Part shown: piece by piece, positions 8,698 through 17,062 of the stretch
How the letters are laid out: each line of letters begins with the position of its first letter
How positions within the stretch are numbered: position 1 is the first letter of the stretch
Assembly (NCBI RefSeq): GCF_009909195.1
Contig: NZ_JAAAMU010000003.1
Location: 434,001-498,000, forward strand
Origin: Paenibacillus sacheonensis
GTDB lineage: Bacteria; Bacillota; Bacilli; Paenibacillales; Paenibacillaceae
Length of the DNA: 64,000 nucleotides
Reading direction: 5' to 3'
Position numbers and translations under genes: made by a program
Notes under the pieces: model-generated
The model's input: only the letters and a program-made list of their open reading frames with translations
What the model was told of the DNA's origin: nothing
Database searches by the model: none

Positions 8698-9663
8698 GTG
8701 CCCAATACCATCCAAGCGCAATCCGGACCGGGCGCAGTACCGGTCAAGAAGCGGGCGTTCGAAATTCGCAACAAATATAAGCTGTTCCTGATGGCACTGC
8801 CGTTTCTGGTGCTGGTCTTTATATTCTCCTATATGCCGTTGTACGGCTGGACTTACGCTTTCTATAACTTCCGGCCGGGCATCCCGCTGGCCGTGTCCGA
8901 CTTCGTCGGCCTGGAGTGGTTCAGATCGATATTCGGCAATCCGACACAGCGGGGGGAAGTGCTGCGCGTCATGCGCAATACGATGTCCATGAGCTCGCTG
9001 AACATCTTGGCCTCCGTCCTGCCGGTCATCTTCGCCATCTTCCTGAGCGAGATGCGGTCGCAGCGCTTCAAGAAATACGTCCAAATTCTGACCACGCTGC
9101 CGAACTTCATCAGCTGGGTCTTGGTCTACTCGTTCGCCTTCATGCTGTTCTCGGTAGATAACGGGCTTGTGAACCACATTCTGATCAACTTGGGATTTAT
9201 CGACAAAGGGATCGGCTTCCTCGCCTCCGATAGCCACACATGGCTGAAGATGGCACTGTGGGATTTGTGGAAGGGACTCGGATGGGGAGCGATTTTGTAC
9301 ATCGCCGCAATCGCGGGGATTGACCAAGAGCTGTACGAAGCCGCACGGGTGGACGGCGCAGGCAGGTTCCGCACCATCTGGAACATTACCGTACCGGGTA
9401 TTATGCCAACGTACTTCGTGCTGCTGCTGCTGACGATCGCCAACTTCATCAACAACGGCCTGGAGCAGTATTTCGTCTTCCAGAACGCGATCAACAAGAA
9501 CCATATCGAGGTGCTTGACCTCTACGTTTATAATACCGGCTTGGTCGGCAACAACTTCTCGTTCGCCACCGCGGTCAGCATGCTGAAGTCGGTCATCAGC
9601 ATCATCCTGCTGTTCTTTGCGAACGGCATGTCCAAATTGCTCCGCGGCGAGAGCATCATTTAA
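8698..9663 (+). CDS. LplB-type sugar ABC permease
   Basis: A 321-residue inner-membrane permease starting at GTG 8698 behind AAGGAGAGG. It has about six hydrophobic segments and the EAA loop EAARVDGAGRFRTIW that contacts the ATPase. The ending LLRGESII is typical of the LplB group. It is closely similar along its length to the permease at 51491, sharing TLPNFISWVLVYS and NNGLEQYFVFQNA. It pairs with the next gene. No ATPase gene is present in the locus. Confidence 0.93.
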   Translation: MPNTIQAQSGPGAVPVKKRAFEIRNKYKLFLMALPFLVLVFIFSYMPLYGWTYAFYNFRPGIPLAVSDFVGLEWFRSIFGNPTQRGEVLRVMRNTMSMSSLNILASVLPVIFAIFLSEMRSQRFKKYVQILTTLPNFISWVLVYSFAFMLFSVDNGLVNHILINLGFIDKGIGFLASDSHTWLKMALWDLWKGLGWGAILYIAAIAGIDQELYEAARVDGAGRFRTIWNITVPGIMPTYFVLLLLTIANFINNGLEQYFVFQNAINKNHIEVLDLYVYNTGLVGNNFSFATAVSMLKSVISIILLFFANGMSKLLRGESII

Positions 9664-9687
9664 TCCGATCAGCAAGGAGAGACACGT

Positions 9688-10584
9688 ATGCAAAAGAAGC
9701 TTAACACTGGCGACGTCGCGTTCCATACCGTGAACTACATCGTCTTTGCACTCATCGCGCTGCTCTGTATTTTTCCGTTCTATTACTTGTTCATCAATAC
9801 GATCAGCAACAACGACTTGAGCAGCAAGGGACTGATCACCTTCTATCCGAAGGAGGTCCATTTCAGCAATTATTCGCAGGTGCTGAAACTTCCGAACTTC
9901 ATGCATTCCGGATTCATATCGCTCAGCCGGACGGTCATCGGCACGGCGGTATCCGTATGCGGGGCGGCCTTCCTGGGGTTCCTCTTCACCAAACAGGAGA
10001 TGTGGGGACGGAAGGTGTGGTACCGGTTCCTCGTCATCACGATGTACTTTAACGCGGGGATTATCCCATGGTACATGACGATGCGCAGCCTGCACCTGAC
10101 GGACAACTTCTTGGCGTACATTCTGCCGGCGATCGTCTCGCCGTTCTACGTCATCCTGGTCAAGACGTTCGTGGAGTCGATTCCGCTGGCGCTTCAGGAG
10201 TCCGCCCAGATCGACGGCGCGGGCTATTGGGTCATCTTCACCCGGATCATTTTCCCGCTGATCACGCCGATTCTGGCCACGATTGCCATCTTCTCGGCCG
10301 TCTCGCAGTGGAACTCGTTCACCGATACGCTGTTCCTCATGTCCAAGGAGAAGTTGTTCACGCTGCAGTACGTGCTTTACAAATATATGAACGAGGCGTC
10401 CTCGCTGGCGGCCATCGTGCGGAACTCTTCGGGGGGCCAAGGCCTCGATTTGGCCAATATGCAGACGTCGACCTCGATTCGGACGACCGTGTCCATGATC
10501 GTCGTGCTGCCGATTCTGCTGGTCTACCCGTACTTCCAGCGTTTCTTTGTCAAAGGGATCATGATCGGGGCCGTGAAGGGATAA
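9688..10584 (+). CDS. YtcP/LplC-type sugar ABC permease
   Basis: A 298-residue permease, second subunit of the locus A transporter, 24 bases after its partner. It has six predicted membrane segments and the EAA loop ESAQIDGAGYWVIFTR, and ends FVKGIMIGAVKG, the usual end of this subfamily. It is a close paralogue of the permease at 52408. Confidence 0.93.
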   Translation: MQKKLNTGDVAFHTVNYIVFALIALLCIFPFYYLFINTISNNDLSSKGLITFYPKEVHFSNYSQVLKLPNFMHSGFISLSRTVIGTAVSVCGAAFLGFLFTKQEMWGRKVWYRFLVITMYFNAGIIPWYMTMRSLHLTDNFLAYILPAIVSPFYVILVKTFVESIPLALQESAQIDGAGYWVIFTRIIFPLITPILATIAIFSAVSQWNSFTDTLFLMSKEKLFTLQYVLYKYMNEASSLAAIVRNSSGGQGLDLANMQTSTSIRTTVSMIVVLPILLVYPYFQRFFVKGIMIGAVKG

Positions 10585-10699
10585 CCTTCCGCCCAGGCTC
10601 CTCCGACTTTATTGAAAGGGGTGAGGCCCGCCTTAGATTTTCCGTAAGCTTGTTGTTCGAAATGAGGATTTCACTCAACCTAGGGAGGTCTTTTACAAT

Positions 10700-12478
10700 A
10701 TGGCTAAATCGCTTACAAAAGTGAAAGTCGTCGCAGCCGCAACTGTTCTGATTATGGGAGTGTCGGCTTGCGGCAACGCAGAGAATGCGGGCAATGCGGG
10801 TACAAATGCAGGCGGCAACGCGGCAGCAGGTGCCGGCAACGCAAACGCAGCGAAAGAAACGTATCAGATCGAGGTGCTCTCGCAGCTTGCGAACTTCGCC
10901 GGCACGCAGGGCGGCTGGTACGGCAAGGTCCTGAAGGACAAATTCGGTCTTGAAATGAACATTACGGCTCCGAACCTCGCGGGCGGCGCAGCGAAATTCG
11001 CGACGCTCATGGCATCGGGCGACCTTGGCGACCTTGTCGTGTTCGGCAATGACGGCCAAGAGTATCGTGACGCCATCAAGGCGGGCTTGCTGCTGGATTG
11101 GACGAAGGACGGCTTGCTCGAGAAATACGGCAAAGACATTCTTGCAAACGTTCCCCAAGCGATCGAGAAGAACAAGCAGAACTTCGGCGACGGCAAAGCG
11201 GTATTCGGCGTCGGACATGATGCGTCGAACATGCCATCCGGCCCTTCCGAAGGCAACACGATGACATACCAGATCGATATGCGCTGGGATCTGTACCAGA
11301 AGCTCGGCAACCCGAAGATGACGGAGATGGAGGACATCCTGCCTGTTCTGAAGAAAATGCAGGAGCTGGAGCCGAAGAGCGATTCCGGCAAACCGACTTA
11401 CGGTCTCTCGCTGTGGGGCGACTGGGACGGCAACTACATGACGCTCGCGAAGCAGCCGGGAACCATCTACGGTTATGACATTTCCGACGGCTTCAACCAA
11501 GGCACGCTGCTTGAGATTTCCGCGAACGAAGAGAAATACCAAGGCATCCTGGAAGACAACAGCTACTACCTGCGTTCGTTGAAATTCTACTACGACGCCA
11601 ACAAAATGGGCCTCCTGGATCCGGACTCCATGACCCAGAAGTTCGATGACGTCGTCAATAAGTACAAAGACGGCCAAGTACTGTTCTCCTGGTTCCCATG
11701 GCAGGACAGCGCTTACAACACGCCTAACCACACGGATGCGGGCAAGGGCTTTGAGATGGTCGGCATCGGCGCGCAGAAGATCTACTCCTACGGTTACTCG
11801 CCGTTCGGCGGCAACCGCGTCTGGGCGATTGGCGCCAAGGCGAAGCATCCGGAGCGAATCATGGAATTCATCAACTGGCTGTATACGCCGGAAGGCATGA
11901 TGACGACGCTGGACGGACCGGAAGGCCTGACGTGGGAAATGAAGGACGGTAAAGCCGCGCTGACCGATTTCGGCAAGAAAGCGCTGAGAGACACGTCGCA
12001 GCAGGTTCCTGCAGAGTTCGGCGGCGGCACGTACAAAGACGGCGCTGCGCAAATCAACAACACGACGCTGAAGACGACGACGACGAACCCGAATACGGGC
12101 GAGCCGTACGACTGGAATATGTGGTCGTCTGTGCTGAAGGATAACCCGAACCCGGTTGATAAATCGTGGCGCGAAGCAACGGGTGCCCTGACTCCGAAAG
12201 AATTGCTGACCAAGAACAACCAAATCGCCGTCAACAATGCGGTTTCCTCGACGGAAGCACCGGCGGTTATGGACACGATGCTGTCGCAGAAGTTGAGCCA
12301 AGTGGGCGCGGTCATCAAGGAATACTCCTGGAAGATGATTTACGCCAACGACGACGCGCAATACGACCAGCTGAAGAAAGAAATGATCAAGAAAGCGAAA
12401 GGTCTCGGCTATGACGAGATCATCGACTGGACGGTCGTACAGACGAAGAAAGTATTCGAGCTGCGCAAGCAATCGTAA
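10700..12478 (+). CDS. large ABC sugar-binding lipoprotein (LplA/YtcQ-like)
   Basis: A 592-residue binding lipoprotein. It has a signal peptide with lipobox MGVSAC followed by an Asn/Ala/Gly-rich linker. The mature N-terminus contains GGWYGKVLKDKFGLEMNI and GDLGDLVVF, matching the roughly 500-600-residue binding proteins that accompany LplB/YtcP permeases. ATG 10700 has GGGAGG upstream. It is the third component of the locus A transporter and a paralogue of the protein at 53420. A terminator-like hairpin follows. Confidence 0.93.
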   Translation: MAKSLTKVKVVAAATVLIMGVSACGNAENAGNAGTNAGGNAAAGAGNANAAKETYQIEVLSQLANFAGTQGGWYGKVLKDKFGLEMNITAPNLAGGAAKFATLMASGDLGDLVVFGNDGQEYRDAIKAGLLLDWTKDGLLEKYGKDILANVPQAIEKNKQNFGDGKAVFGVGHDASNMPSGPSEGNTMTYQIDMRWDLYQKLGNPKMTEMEDILPVLKKMQELEPKSDSGKPTYGLSLWGDWDGNYMTLAKQPGTIYGYDISDGFNQGTLLEISANEEKYQGILEDNSYYLRSLKFYYDANKMGLLDPDSMTQKFDDVVNKYKDGQVLFSWFPWQDSAYNTPNHTDAGKGFEMVGIGAQKIYSYGYSPFGGNRVWAIGAKAKHPERIMEFINWLYTPEGMMTTLDGPEGLTWEMKDGKAALTDFGKKALRDTSQQVPAEFGGGTYKDGAAQINNTTLKTTTTNPNTGEPYDWNMWSSVLKDNPNPVDKSWREATGALTPKELLTKNNQIAVNNAVSSTEAPAVMDTMLSQKLSQVGAVIKEYSWKMIYANDDAQYDQLKKEMIKKAKGLGYDEIIDWTVVQTKKVFELRKQS

Positions 12479-12488
12479 TCAGACATGG

Positions 12489-12535
12489 GCTGCCGCCCGA
12501 ATCGACCCGGTCGGTTCGGGAAGGCAGCTCTTATC
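12489..12535 (+). terminator. terminator-like hairpin after binding-protein gene
   Basis: GCTGCC (12489) pairs with GGCAGC (12523-12528) and an inner stem CCGAA/TTCGG extends it. The tail is only partly T-rich, so it may be leaky. Confidence 0.55.
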
Positions 12536-12541
12536 AATTTA

Positions 12542-12707
12542 GCGCGCCTAGCCAAGTTAGGCACAACTTGCCGGTGGAAGTCCGGTCGAGGTAGGAGCCG
12601 AGATCGCGGATAAGGTCGGTTGTCAGCATTCCTATTTCAATAAAATTTTCAACGGGAGCGCAGGCATGATACCGATGCAATACCGCGAGCAGAACCGATA
12701 CGACTAA
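12542..12707 (+). pseudogene. remnant of an AraC-family regulator (C-terminal HTH only)
   Basis: From 12588 the frame reads EVGAEIADKVGCQHSYFNKI, then a few residues to GMIPMQYR, and stops at TAA 12705-12707. This is the second helix-turn-helix and signature of AraC proteins (IA..VGF...YF...FK...G..P..YR). The preceding bases back to about 12542 resemble the first part of the HTH only after frameshifts, and the N-terminal domain is absent. It is a decayed regulator between locus A's transporter and the GH2 gene. Confidence 0.75.
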
Positions 12708-12780
12708 CGAAGAAGTGGAACGTTGCAATTGCAGGAATGAGAGATTAAACATGCCTTGTTCGGCACGCGTGCGATGGCAC

Positions 12781-12806
12781 ACGGAAGGACGGAAGGACGG
12801 AAGGAC
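12781..12806. repeat. 8-bp microsatellite-like repeat before the GH2 gene
   Basis: Three consecutive copies of ACGGAAGG sit just upstream of ATG 12818. Their purine-rich GGAAGG content overlaps the ribosome-binding region, so copy number could alter translation by slippage. That is inference. Confidence 0.6.
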
Positions 12807-12817
12807 GGGAAACGGAA

Positions 12818-14509
12818 ATGATCAGATTATTCGAGACGCATCATATTAGGCCGGTAACCGAATTGGACGGTTTATGGGATTTCGCAACGCTTCCCGGAAA
12901 TGAGGAGGATACCGGTGAATATCCTTACAGGCTTGTCGTCCCCGGCTGCTGGGAACAGCATTCGGAGCTCGCTACGTATCGCGGGCGGGGCGTCTACAGA
13001 CGGATGATCCGGATCGACGAAGCGGTCTCCTTGCGATTGGCGTTCAAGGGCGTCAGCCATACGGCCAAAGTCTTCTTCGACGGGGAATTGATTACCGAGC
13101 ATTATAATGCTTATACAGCCTTCACGGCAAAAGTGCGAGGCGTTCAGCCGGGGCTCTACGAGTTGCGTGTCGAGGCGGACAATTCATTCGGCGAAGCGTC
13201 TTCCTTGCATGTCCCGAACGACTATTACACGTACGGCGGCCTGATCCGGCCCGTCGCGCTGGAGAAGATCGGCGACTGCTATCTAGAGGACATAAGGTTT
13301 ATCCCGTCTTGCCACGAGTCCGGCTGGAGCGGAGAAATCACGGCCGCCGTGTGCAACGATTCGCCGCACGCTAGGACCGTTCAGCTGCGGGGGACATTAG
13401 GGCAGGAGATCTTGGATTTCGGTTCGATAACGCTGCTGCCCGGTCCCGGGAAGGTCACGACGGTAACGCGTACGTTTCGTTTCGCGGACGTTATCCCCTG
13501 GTCGGGCTCGACGCCTCGGCTATACGAGTTGCAGCTGGAGCTGATGCTGCCGGGAGTGGCGGAGCCCTTTGACGATTTGGTAGAGCGGGTCGGCTTCCGG
13601 GTCGTCGAAGCGCGGGAAGGCGCGATTCTGCTTAATGGCGAGCCCGTCTTCCTGAAGGGGTTCAATCGTCATGAAGATCATGCCTTGGCCGGACCTTCGC
13701 TGCCGCTTTCGCTCATGGTCGGCGATCTGGAGCTCATGAAAGGAATGGGCGCGAACGCCGTCCGGACGAGCCATTATCCAAACGATGAGCGCTTCCTGGA
13801 CCTGTGCGACGAGCAAGGTTGGCTGGTTTGGGAGGAGAATCACGCACGCGGCCTCAGCATCGAGCAGATGCGGAATCCCAATTTTATTTCACAATGCGAA
13901 GCCGTCAATCACGAAATGGTCACGCATCACGTTAATCACCCGTCGATCATCATTTGGGCGATCCTGAATGAGTGCGCAAGCGATACGGAGGAAGGACGCG
14001 AGCACTACCGCAGGCAGTTGAATCAAATCCGTGGACTGGACTCCAGCCGTCCGCTTACTTTCGCCTCGCATCACCGCGAGAAAGAGAAATGCTTCGATCT
14101 TGCTGACATCGTCTCGGTGAACGTGTACCCGCAGTGGTATACGGATGAAGATCCCGGTGAATTGTGCGACCGCGCAAGGGCATGGGCGGATGAACTGGGC
14201 GGCAAGGGAAAGCCGATGATCGTCAGCGAGTTCGGGGCGGACGGCTACTACGGTTTTCGTTCTCCGGCCCGGGTGAAGGGCTCCGAGGAACGGCAGGCGG
14301 ACATCCTGGAGCTTAATCTGGCCGCCTACTTGAAGCGCCCGTATTTATCGGGCTTGTTCATCTGGCAATTCTGCGATTGCCGGGTCACGGAAGCGACCGG
14401 ATGGCTGCTCACCCGCGCGATGACGAAGAACAGCAAAGGCGTAGTCGATGAATATCGCCGTCCTAAGCTGGCATGCGACGTTGTGAGGAAGTATTATAAC
14501 GGTCAATAA
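12818..14509 (+). CDS. GH2 glycosidase (beta-glucuronidase/beta-galactosidase type)
   Basis: A 563-residue cytoplasmic enzyme with the GH2 layout: jelly-roll sugar-binding domain (about 1-170), Ig-like domain (about 170-270) and TIM barrel. The acid/base is about E385 in AILNEC and the nucleophile about E471 in VSEFGADG. FNRHEDH and RTSHYPNDERFLDLCDEQG are typical of beta-glucuronidases; substrate cannot be settled by eye. At 563 residues it is short, like single-domain-tail glucuronidases. The ribosome site (GGAAACGGA) is weak. It follows the AraC remnant and may have been acquired with it. Confidence 0.88.
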   Translation: MIRLFETHHIRPVTELDGLWDFATLPGNEEDTGEYPYRLVVPGCWEQHSELATYRGRGVYRRMIRIDEAVSLRLAFKGVSHTAKVFFDGELITEHYNAYTAFTAKVRGVQPGLYELRVEADNSFGEASSLHVPNDYYTYGGLIRPVALEKIGDCYLEDIRFIPSCHESGWSGEITAAVCNDSPHARTVQLRGTLGQEILDFGSITLLPGPGKVTTVTRTFRFADVIPWSGSTPRLYELQLELMLPGVAEPFDDLVERVGFRVVEAREGAILLNGEPVFLKGFNRHEDHALAGPSLPLSLMVGDLELMKGMGANAVRTSHYPNDERFLDLCDEQGWLVWEENHARGLSIEQMRNPNFISQCEAVNHEMVTHHVNHPSIIIWAILNECASDTEEGREHYRRQLNQIRGLDSSRPLTFASHHREKEKCFDLADIVSVNVYPQWYTDEDPGELCDRARAWADELGGKGKPMIVSEFGADGYYGFRSPARVKGSEERQADILELNLAAYLKRPYLSGLFIWQFCDCRVTEATGWLLTRAMTKNSKGVVDEYRRPKLACDVVRKYYNGQ

Positions 14510-14557
14510 CAGCGCGGCAAGTCTGAATCGCTCGCGCCGACGAAATGGGACAGAAAG

Positions 14558-14592
14558 AAGCTGAAGGAGCGGTTGCTGCTTCAGCTTTTTTT
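14558..14592 (+). terminator. rho-independent terminator of the GH2 gene
   Basis: AAGCTGAAG (14558-14566) pairs with CTTCAGCTT (14579-14587) across a 12-base loop and is followed by a T run. Confidence 0.85.
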
Positions 14593-14671
14593 GGTGTCTA
14601 TTGCGCGATACGCCCGAGTGACGGTGAGGTTGTGAAAGGGCAACAGGCGGCGAATAATCTGCTAACGGCAT

Positions 14672-14817
14672 CACGGTTTCTTTCGCTCGATTGAATGAAG
14701 GAAGACTGTTTTAGTAGGGAACGTACAAATCTCCTTTCCTTCAGATGTCATGACACACGCAGTAATAGAGTCTTTATGAACATCCATTCCACATGCGCGT
14801 TCAATTAGAACATCCAT
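14672..14817 (-). pseudogene. IS110-family transposase remnant (N-terminus only)
   Basis: Minus-strand ATG 14817-14815 begins MDVLIERACGMDVHKDSITA and continues about 17 more residues before losing similarity and reaching TGA near 14674-14672. The GMDVHK block is the N-terminal RuvC-like signature (first catalytic Asp) of IS110/IS1111 transposases. The remaining 85-90 percent of the gene, with the other catalytic residues and the Tnp_20 domain, is absent. A ribosome-like AAAGGAA lies upstream. Confidence 0.85.
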
Positions 14818-15010
14818 TGAAAGATTCCTTTCTACGGCTCTGTAATTGGAGCTGGTGGAACAACCAAAATAGGTTAATCTACCATGAGTGTTTCCCCAAA
14901 GGAGAGCGACATTCTGTGATGCACCGTGGTCGTTGGAGTCAGAAACATTCGGTAGTTCCCGACCGTCAACGTTTGAAACACTAGTTCCAGCCGTATCATT
15001 AATGGAAGAA
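14818..15010 (-). mobile_element. probable non-coding left end of the IS110 remnant
   Basis: Roughly 190 bases upstream of the transposase remnant lack a gene and are more AT-rich than locus A. In IS110-family elements the non-coding segment before the transposase carries the bridge RNA. Position alone suggests this stretch is that end, and no boundary or core dinucleotide could be fixed by eye. Confidence 0.35.
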
Positions 15011-15219
15011 TAGGTGGTAATATATGTAGGTGAACAAATTCCAGTGCCTCAGGATCAACGTAAGTTAGAAATTCATTTCTCCAAAGATGGCTGGGGCAAC
15101 ATGGCGTATCGGGAGACGATAGTTCAACATCATGAGCGCTGCAAACCTGGCTGTCCTTCGTTACGCTACGGTATTTTAAATCCAACATGTGGTATGAATA
15201 GAACAAAAAAGGTGATTAT

Positions 15220-15696
15220 GTGGAACTAATCAGAGTTTCTTTCGAAAAGAAAATGGTATTACGCAATCTTATGGAATTATATCAGTACGATATGAGCGAT
15301 TTTGAAGACAGCGGCGAAGATGATGTAAATGAGCACGGTCTCTTTGACTACAGGTTTCTGGATTACTATTGGACAGAAGAAGGACGTTACCCCTTCTTTA
15401 TTATGCAGTTTGGTAAGTTGGCGGGTTTTGTTTTAGTTCGGCAAACTACAGAAGGTGCAAAAAAGAAATTTTCCATTGCAGAATTTTTCATATTAAGAAA
15501 GTACCGGCGCCGTGGGATCGGTAAAGAAGCAGTGTACACGGTATGTGAGATGTTTAAGGGCAATTGGAGTGTCTCATGGCTTGAAAAAAACTTGCCAGCG
15601 AAGACCTTTTGGACGAAGGTGATTCAAGAATATTCAAATGGAAATTGTTCCGAATCCTCACATGCAGGAAAGCCGTCGTTAGTGTTTTCCTCATGA
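15220..15696 (+). CDS. GNAT-family N-acetyltransferase
   Basis: 158 residues, cytoplasmic. GTG 15220 is supported by AAAGGTGAT just upstream. Visible GNAT features are the beta4 strand (KFSIAEFFILRKYR), the acetyl-CoA pyrophosphate loop RRRGIGKEA and the C-terminal NLPAKTFWTKVIQEY. The substrate is unknown. It stands alone between the IS remnant and a MITE-like repeat, and is AT-richer than locus A. The last 15 residues may be altered by the adjacent repeat insertion. Confidence 0.85.
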   Translation: MELIRVSFEKKMVLRNLMELYQYDMSDFEDSGEDDVNEHGLFDYRFLDYYWTEEGRYPFFIMQFGKLAGFVLVRQTTEGAKKKFSIAEFFILRKYRRRGIGKEAVYTVCEMFKGNWSVSWLEKNLPAKTFWTKVIQEYSNGNCSESSHAGKPSLVFSS

Positions 15697-15703
15697 TTCA
15701 TTA

Positions 15704-16084
15704 AACTCCCTCGGTAAAATGTAGTTTTCTCACGAATGCTCGCTTATTCGCAGGATCTCTCCAACGGATAAAACGTTATCCGGATAGAAGAGAGCTGTAC
15801 CGTCGAATTCGGCAACCGAAGCGCATGCAGGAACAGAAGGGGCGAGTTTTCGCTCCTTTTTTACTATGCTGTTGCACGTTGCTCCACGTACCTCCGGAGG
15901 CTTTCACTCCCATTTCTCGACGGCCCTTTCATTCCTTCGTAACGCCTATCCGATGGGTGGAGGCCGGTTATCCTGACCGTACGGGTCTGTGCCCTTTTGT
16001 TCAACGCAATCCGGTACTCCGTGCAGTCTTGAGATCCCGCGAATAAGCCAATATTCGTACTAGTTGGAGAAGTGGTTAAGCAGC
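15704..16084. mobile_element. MITE-like dispersed repeat, copy 1
   Basis: It shares about 350 bases of strong identity with 21450-21834. Inside the repeat, GCTTATTCGCAGGATCTC (15742-15759) and GAGATCCCGCGAATAAGC (16031-16048) form near-perfect 18-bp inverted ends, 307 bp apart. Conserved flanking bases continue some 38 bp to the left and to about 16084 on the right. There is no transposase frame, as expected for a non-autonomous element or a structured intergenic repeat. Confidence 0.8.
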
Positions 16085-16090
16085 AATAAA

Positions 16091-16115
16091 ACAACCCGCG
16101 CTAAGCGCGGGTTGT
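16091..16115. terminator. bidirectional terminator hairpin
   Basis: ACAACCCGCGC (16091-16101) and GCGCGGGTTGT (16105-16115) make an 11-bp perfect stem with a 3-base loop and A/T-rich flanks. It serves the minus-strand NlpC/P60 gene that ends at 16197. Confidence 0.85.
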
Positions 16116-16196
16116 TTATGCTTGATCCGGATGTACAGGAACTCGCTGAACGTGAAAAGCTAGATCGGCTTGTCCGATCTAACTTTATTCGGGCGG

Positions 16197-16691
16197 CTAA
16201 GCACCAAGCCGGCGAGCAGTCGCGTAGTTTTTCTTCCAGTACGTCGAGTTGATGCTCGAGATCTTAACGCCGCCTGCTCCGTACGTATTAAGCATTTTGC
16301 CATTTCCGACATAGATGCCGACATGGCCGATGAACTTGCCGCGGCTCGGCACTTTGAAGAAGACGAGATCGCCTTTCTTCAGATTCGACTTTGAGACGTA
16401 ACGGCCGACTTTCGCCTGATTGCGCGCCGTGCGCGGCAGATTGTAACCGAGCTTTTTAAATACGTGTTTGGTGAAGGAAGAGCAGTCAAAGTAACGTGTC
16501 GTCGAAGTACTTGCGCCGAATTTATAGGGTGTGCCGAGGTAATTGTCGCCGTAGTTGATCAGCTTCGTTGAGGCCGTCGACGAAAATGCGTTCGCCTTCT
16601 GAGCTTGTCCGAAACCGAGTGCCGTAAGGCCGATCGAGGCGCATAGCCCTACGGCGAGTATCTTGCTTGCAATTTTCTTCAAGTTCTTCAT
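16197..16691 (-). CDS. secreted NlpC/P60 cell-wall endopeptidase
   Basis: 164 residues. A signal peptide (lysines then hydrophobic core, cleavage after about AQKANA, residue 35) shows export. The catalytic domain follows at once with nucleophile C70 in YFDCSSF, H123 in GHVGIYVG and a third polar residue about N135. There is no cell-wall-binding repeat, so it is a minimal gamma-D-glutamyl-diamino-acid hydrolase that probably trims peptidoglycan stem peptides. AAAGGAGAC upstream supports the start. It is a single-gene unit on the minus strand with its terminator downstream. Confidence 0.93.
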   Translation of the reverse strand: MKNLKKIASKILAVGLCASIGLTALGFGQAQKANAFSSTASTKLINYGDNYLGTPYKFGASTSTTRYFDCSSFTKHVFKKLGYNLPRTARNQAKVGRYVSKSNLKKGDLVFFKVPSRGKFIGHVGIYVGNGKMLNTYGAGGVKISSINSTYWKKNYATARRLGA

Positions 16692-17062
16692 GATGAGTCT
16701 CCTTTATACTGTGGAATTAGTACATATGCTAGCTGCATGACTACTATAGCAGAATAAACATTTCCTAAGAGTTTCCACGAAGAGACGAAACCAGCGCAGC
16801 AGCAAGGTTTAAACGTCTCTATGAAAAATTAATGAGAAAGTGCTCATCATAGAACTAATGTGAAGATCGGTAGTGAAATCCTCATTATCATCGGTTGAAA
16901 AATTCCCCACTCACATCCGGCATACGCTCTGGAGAGAGTCGAGATTGGTTTAATTATCGCTCCGGATTCTTTTTCCTCATCGTCCGCCGGCATAGAAAAA
17001 GAAGGGCTAGACGCCCCTCTCGGCAAAATGCTGCTATCCTCTATCCTCGGCCGAATCCTATT
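16692..17062. other. intergenic region, no gene seen
   Basis: It holds the divergent 5' region of the NlpC/P60 gene and, at its right end, the terminator of the aldo-keto reductase. Nothing else is recognised. Confidence 0.5.
16994..17020 (-). terminator. terminator of the aldo-keto reductase gene
   Basis: Read on the minus strand, AGGGGC and GCCCT flank a 5-base loop and are followed by TTCTTTTTC. Confidence 0.7.

Noticed and set aside
8668-10440. 590-codon minus-strand frame opposite the permease genes
   Set aside because: It is antisense to two clear membrane permeases; its Arg/Asp/Gln/His-rich composition is typical of a GC-rich antisense shadow.
10559-12472. 637-codon minus-strand frame opposite the large binding-protein gene
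   Set aside because: Exact antisense of a well-supported lipoprotein gene, with no motifs or ribosome site.
15704-16084. Riboswitch or T-box leader
   Set aside because: The element occurs twice in unrelated places with inverted ends and is not followed by a co-oriented metabolic gene in copy 1.
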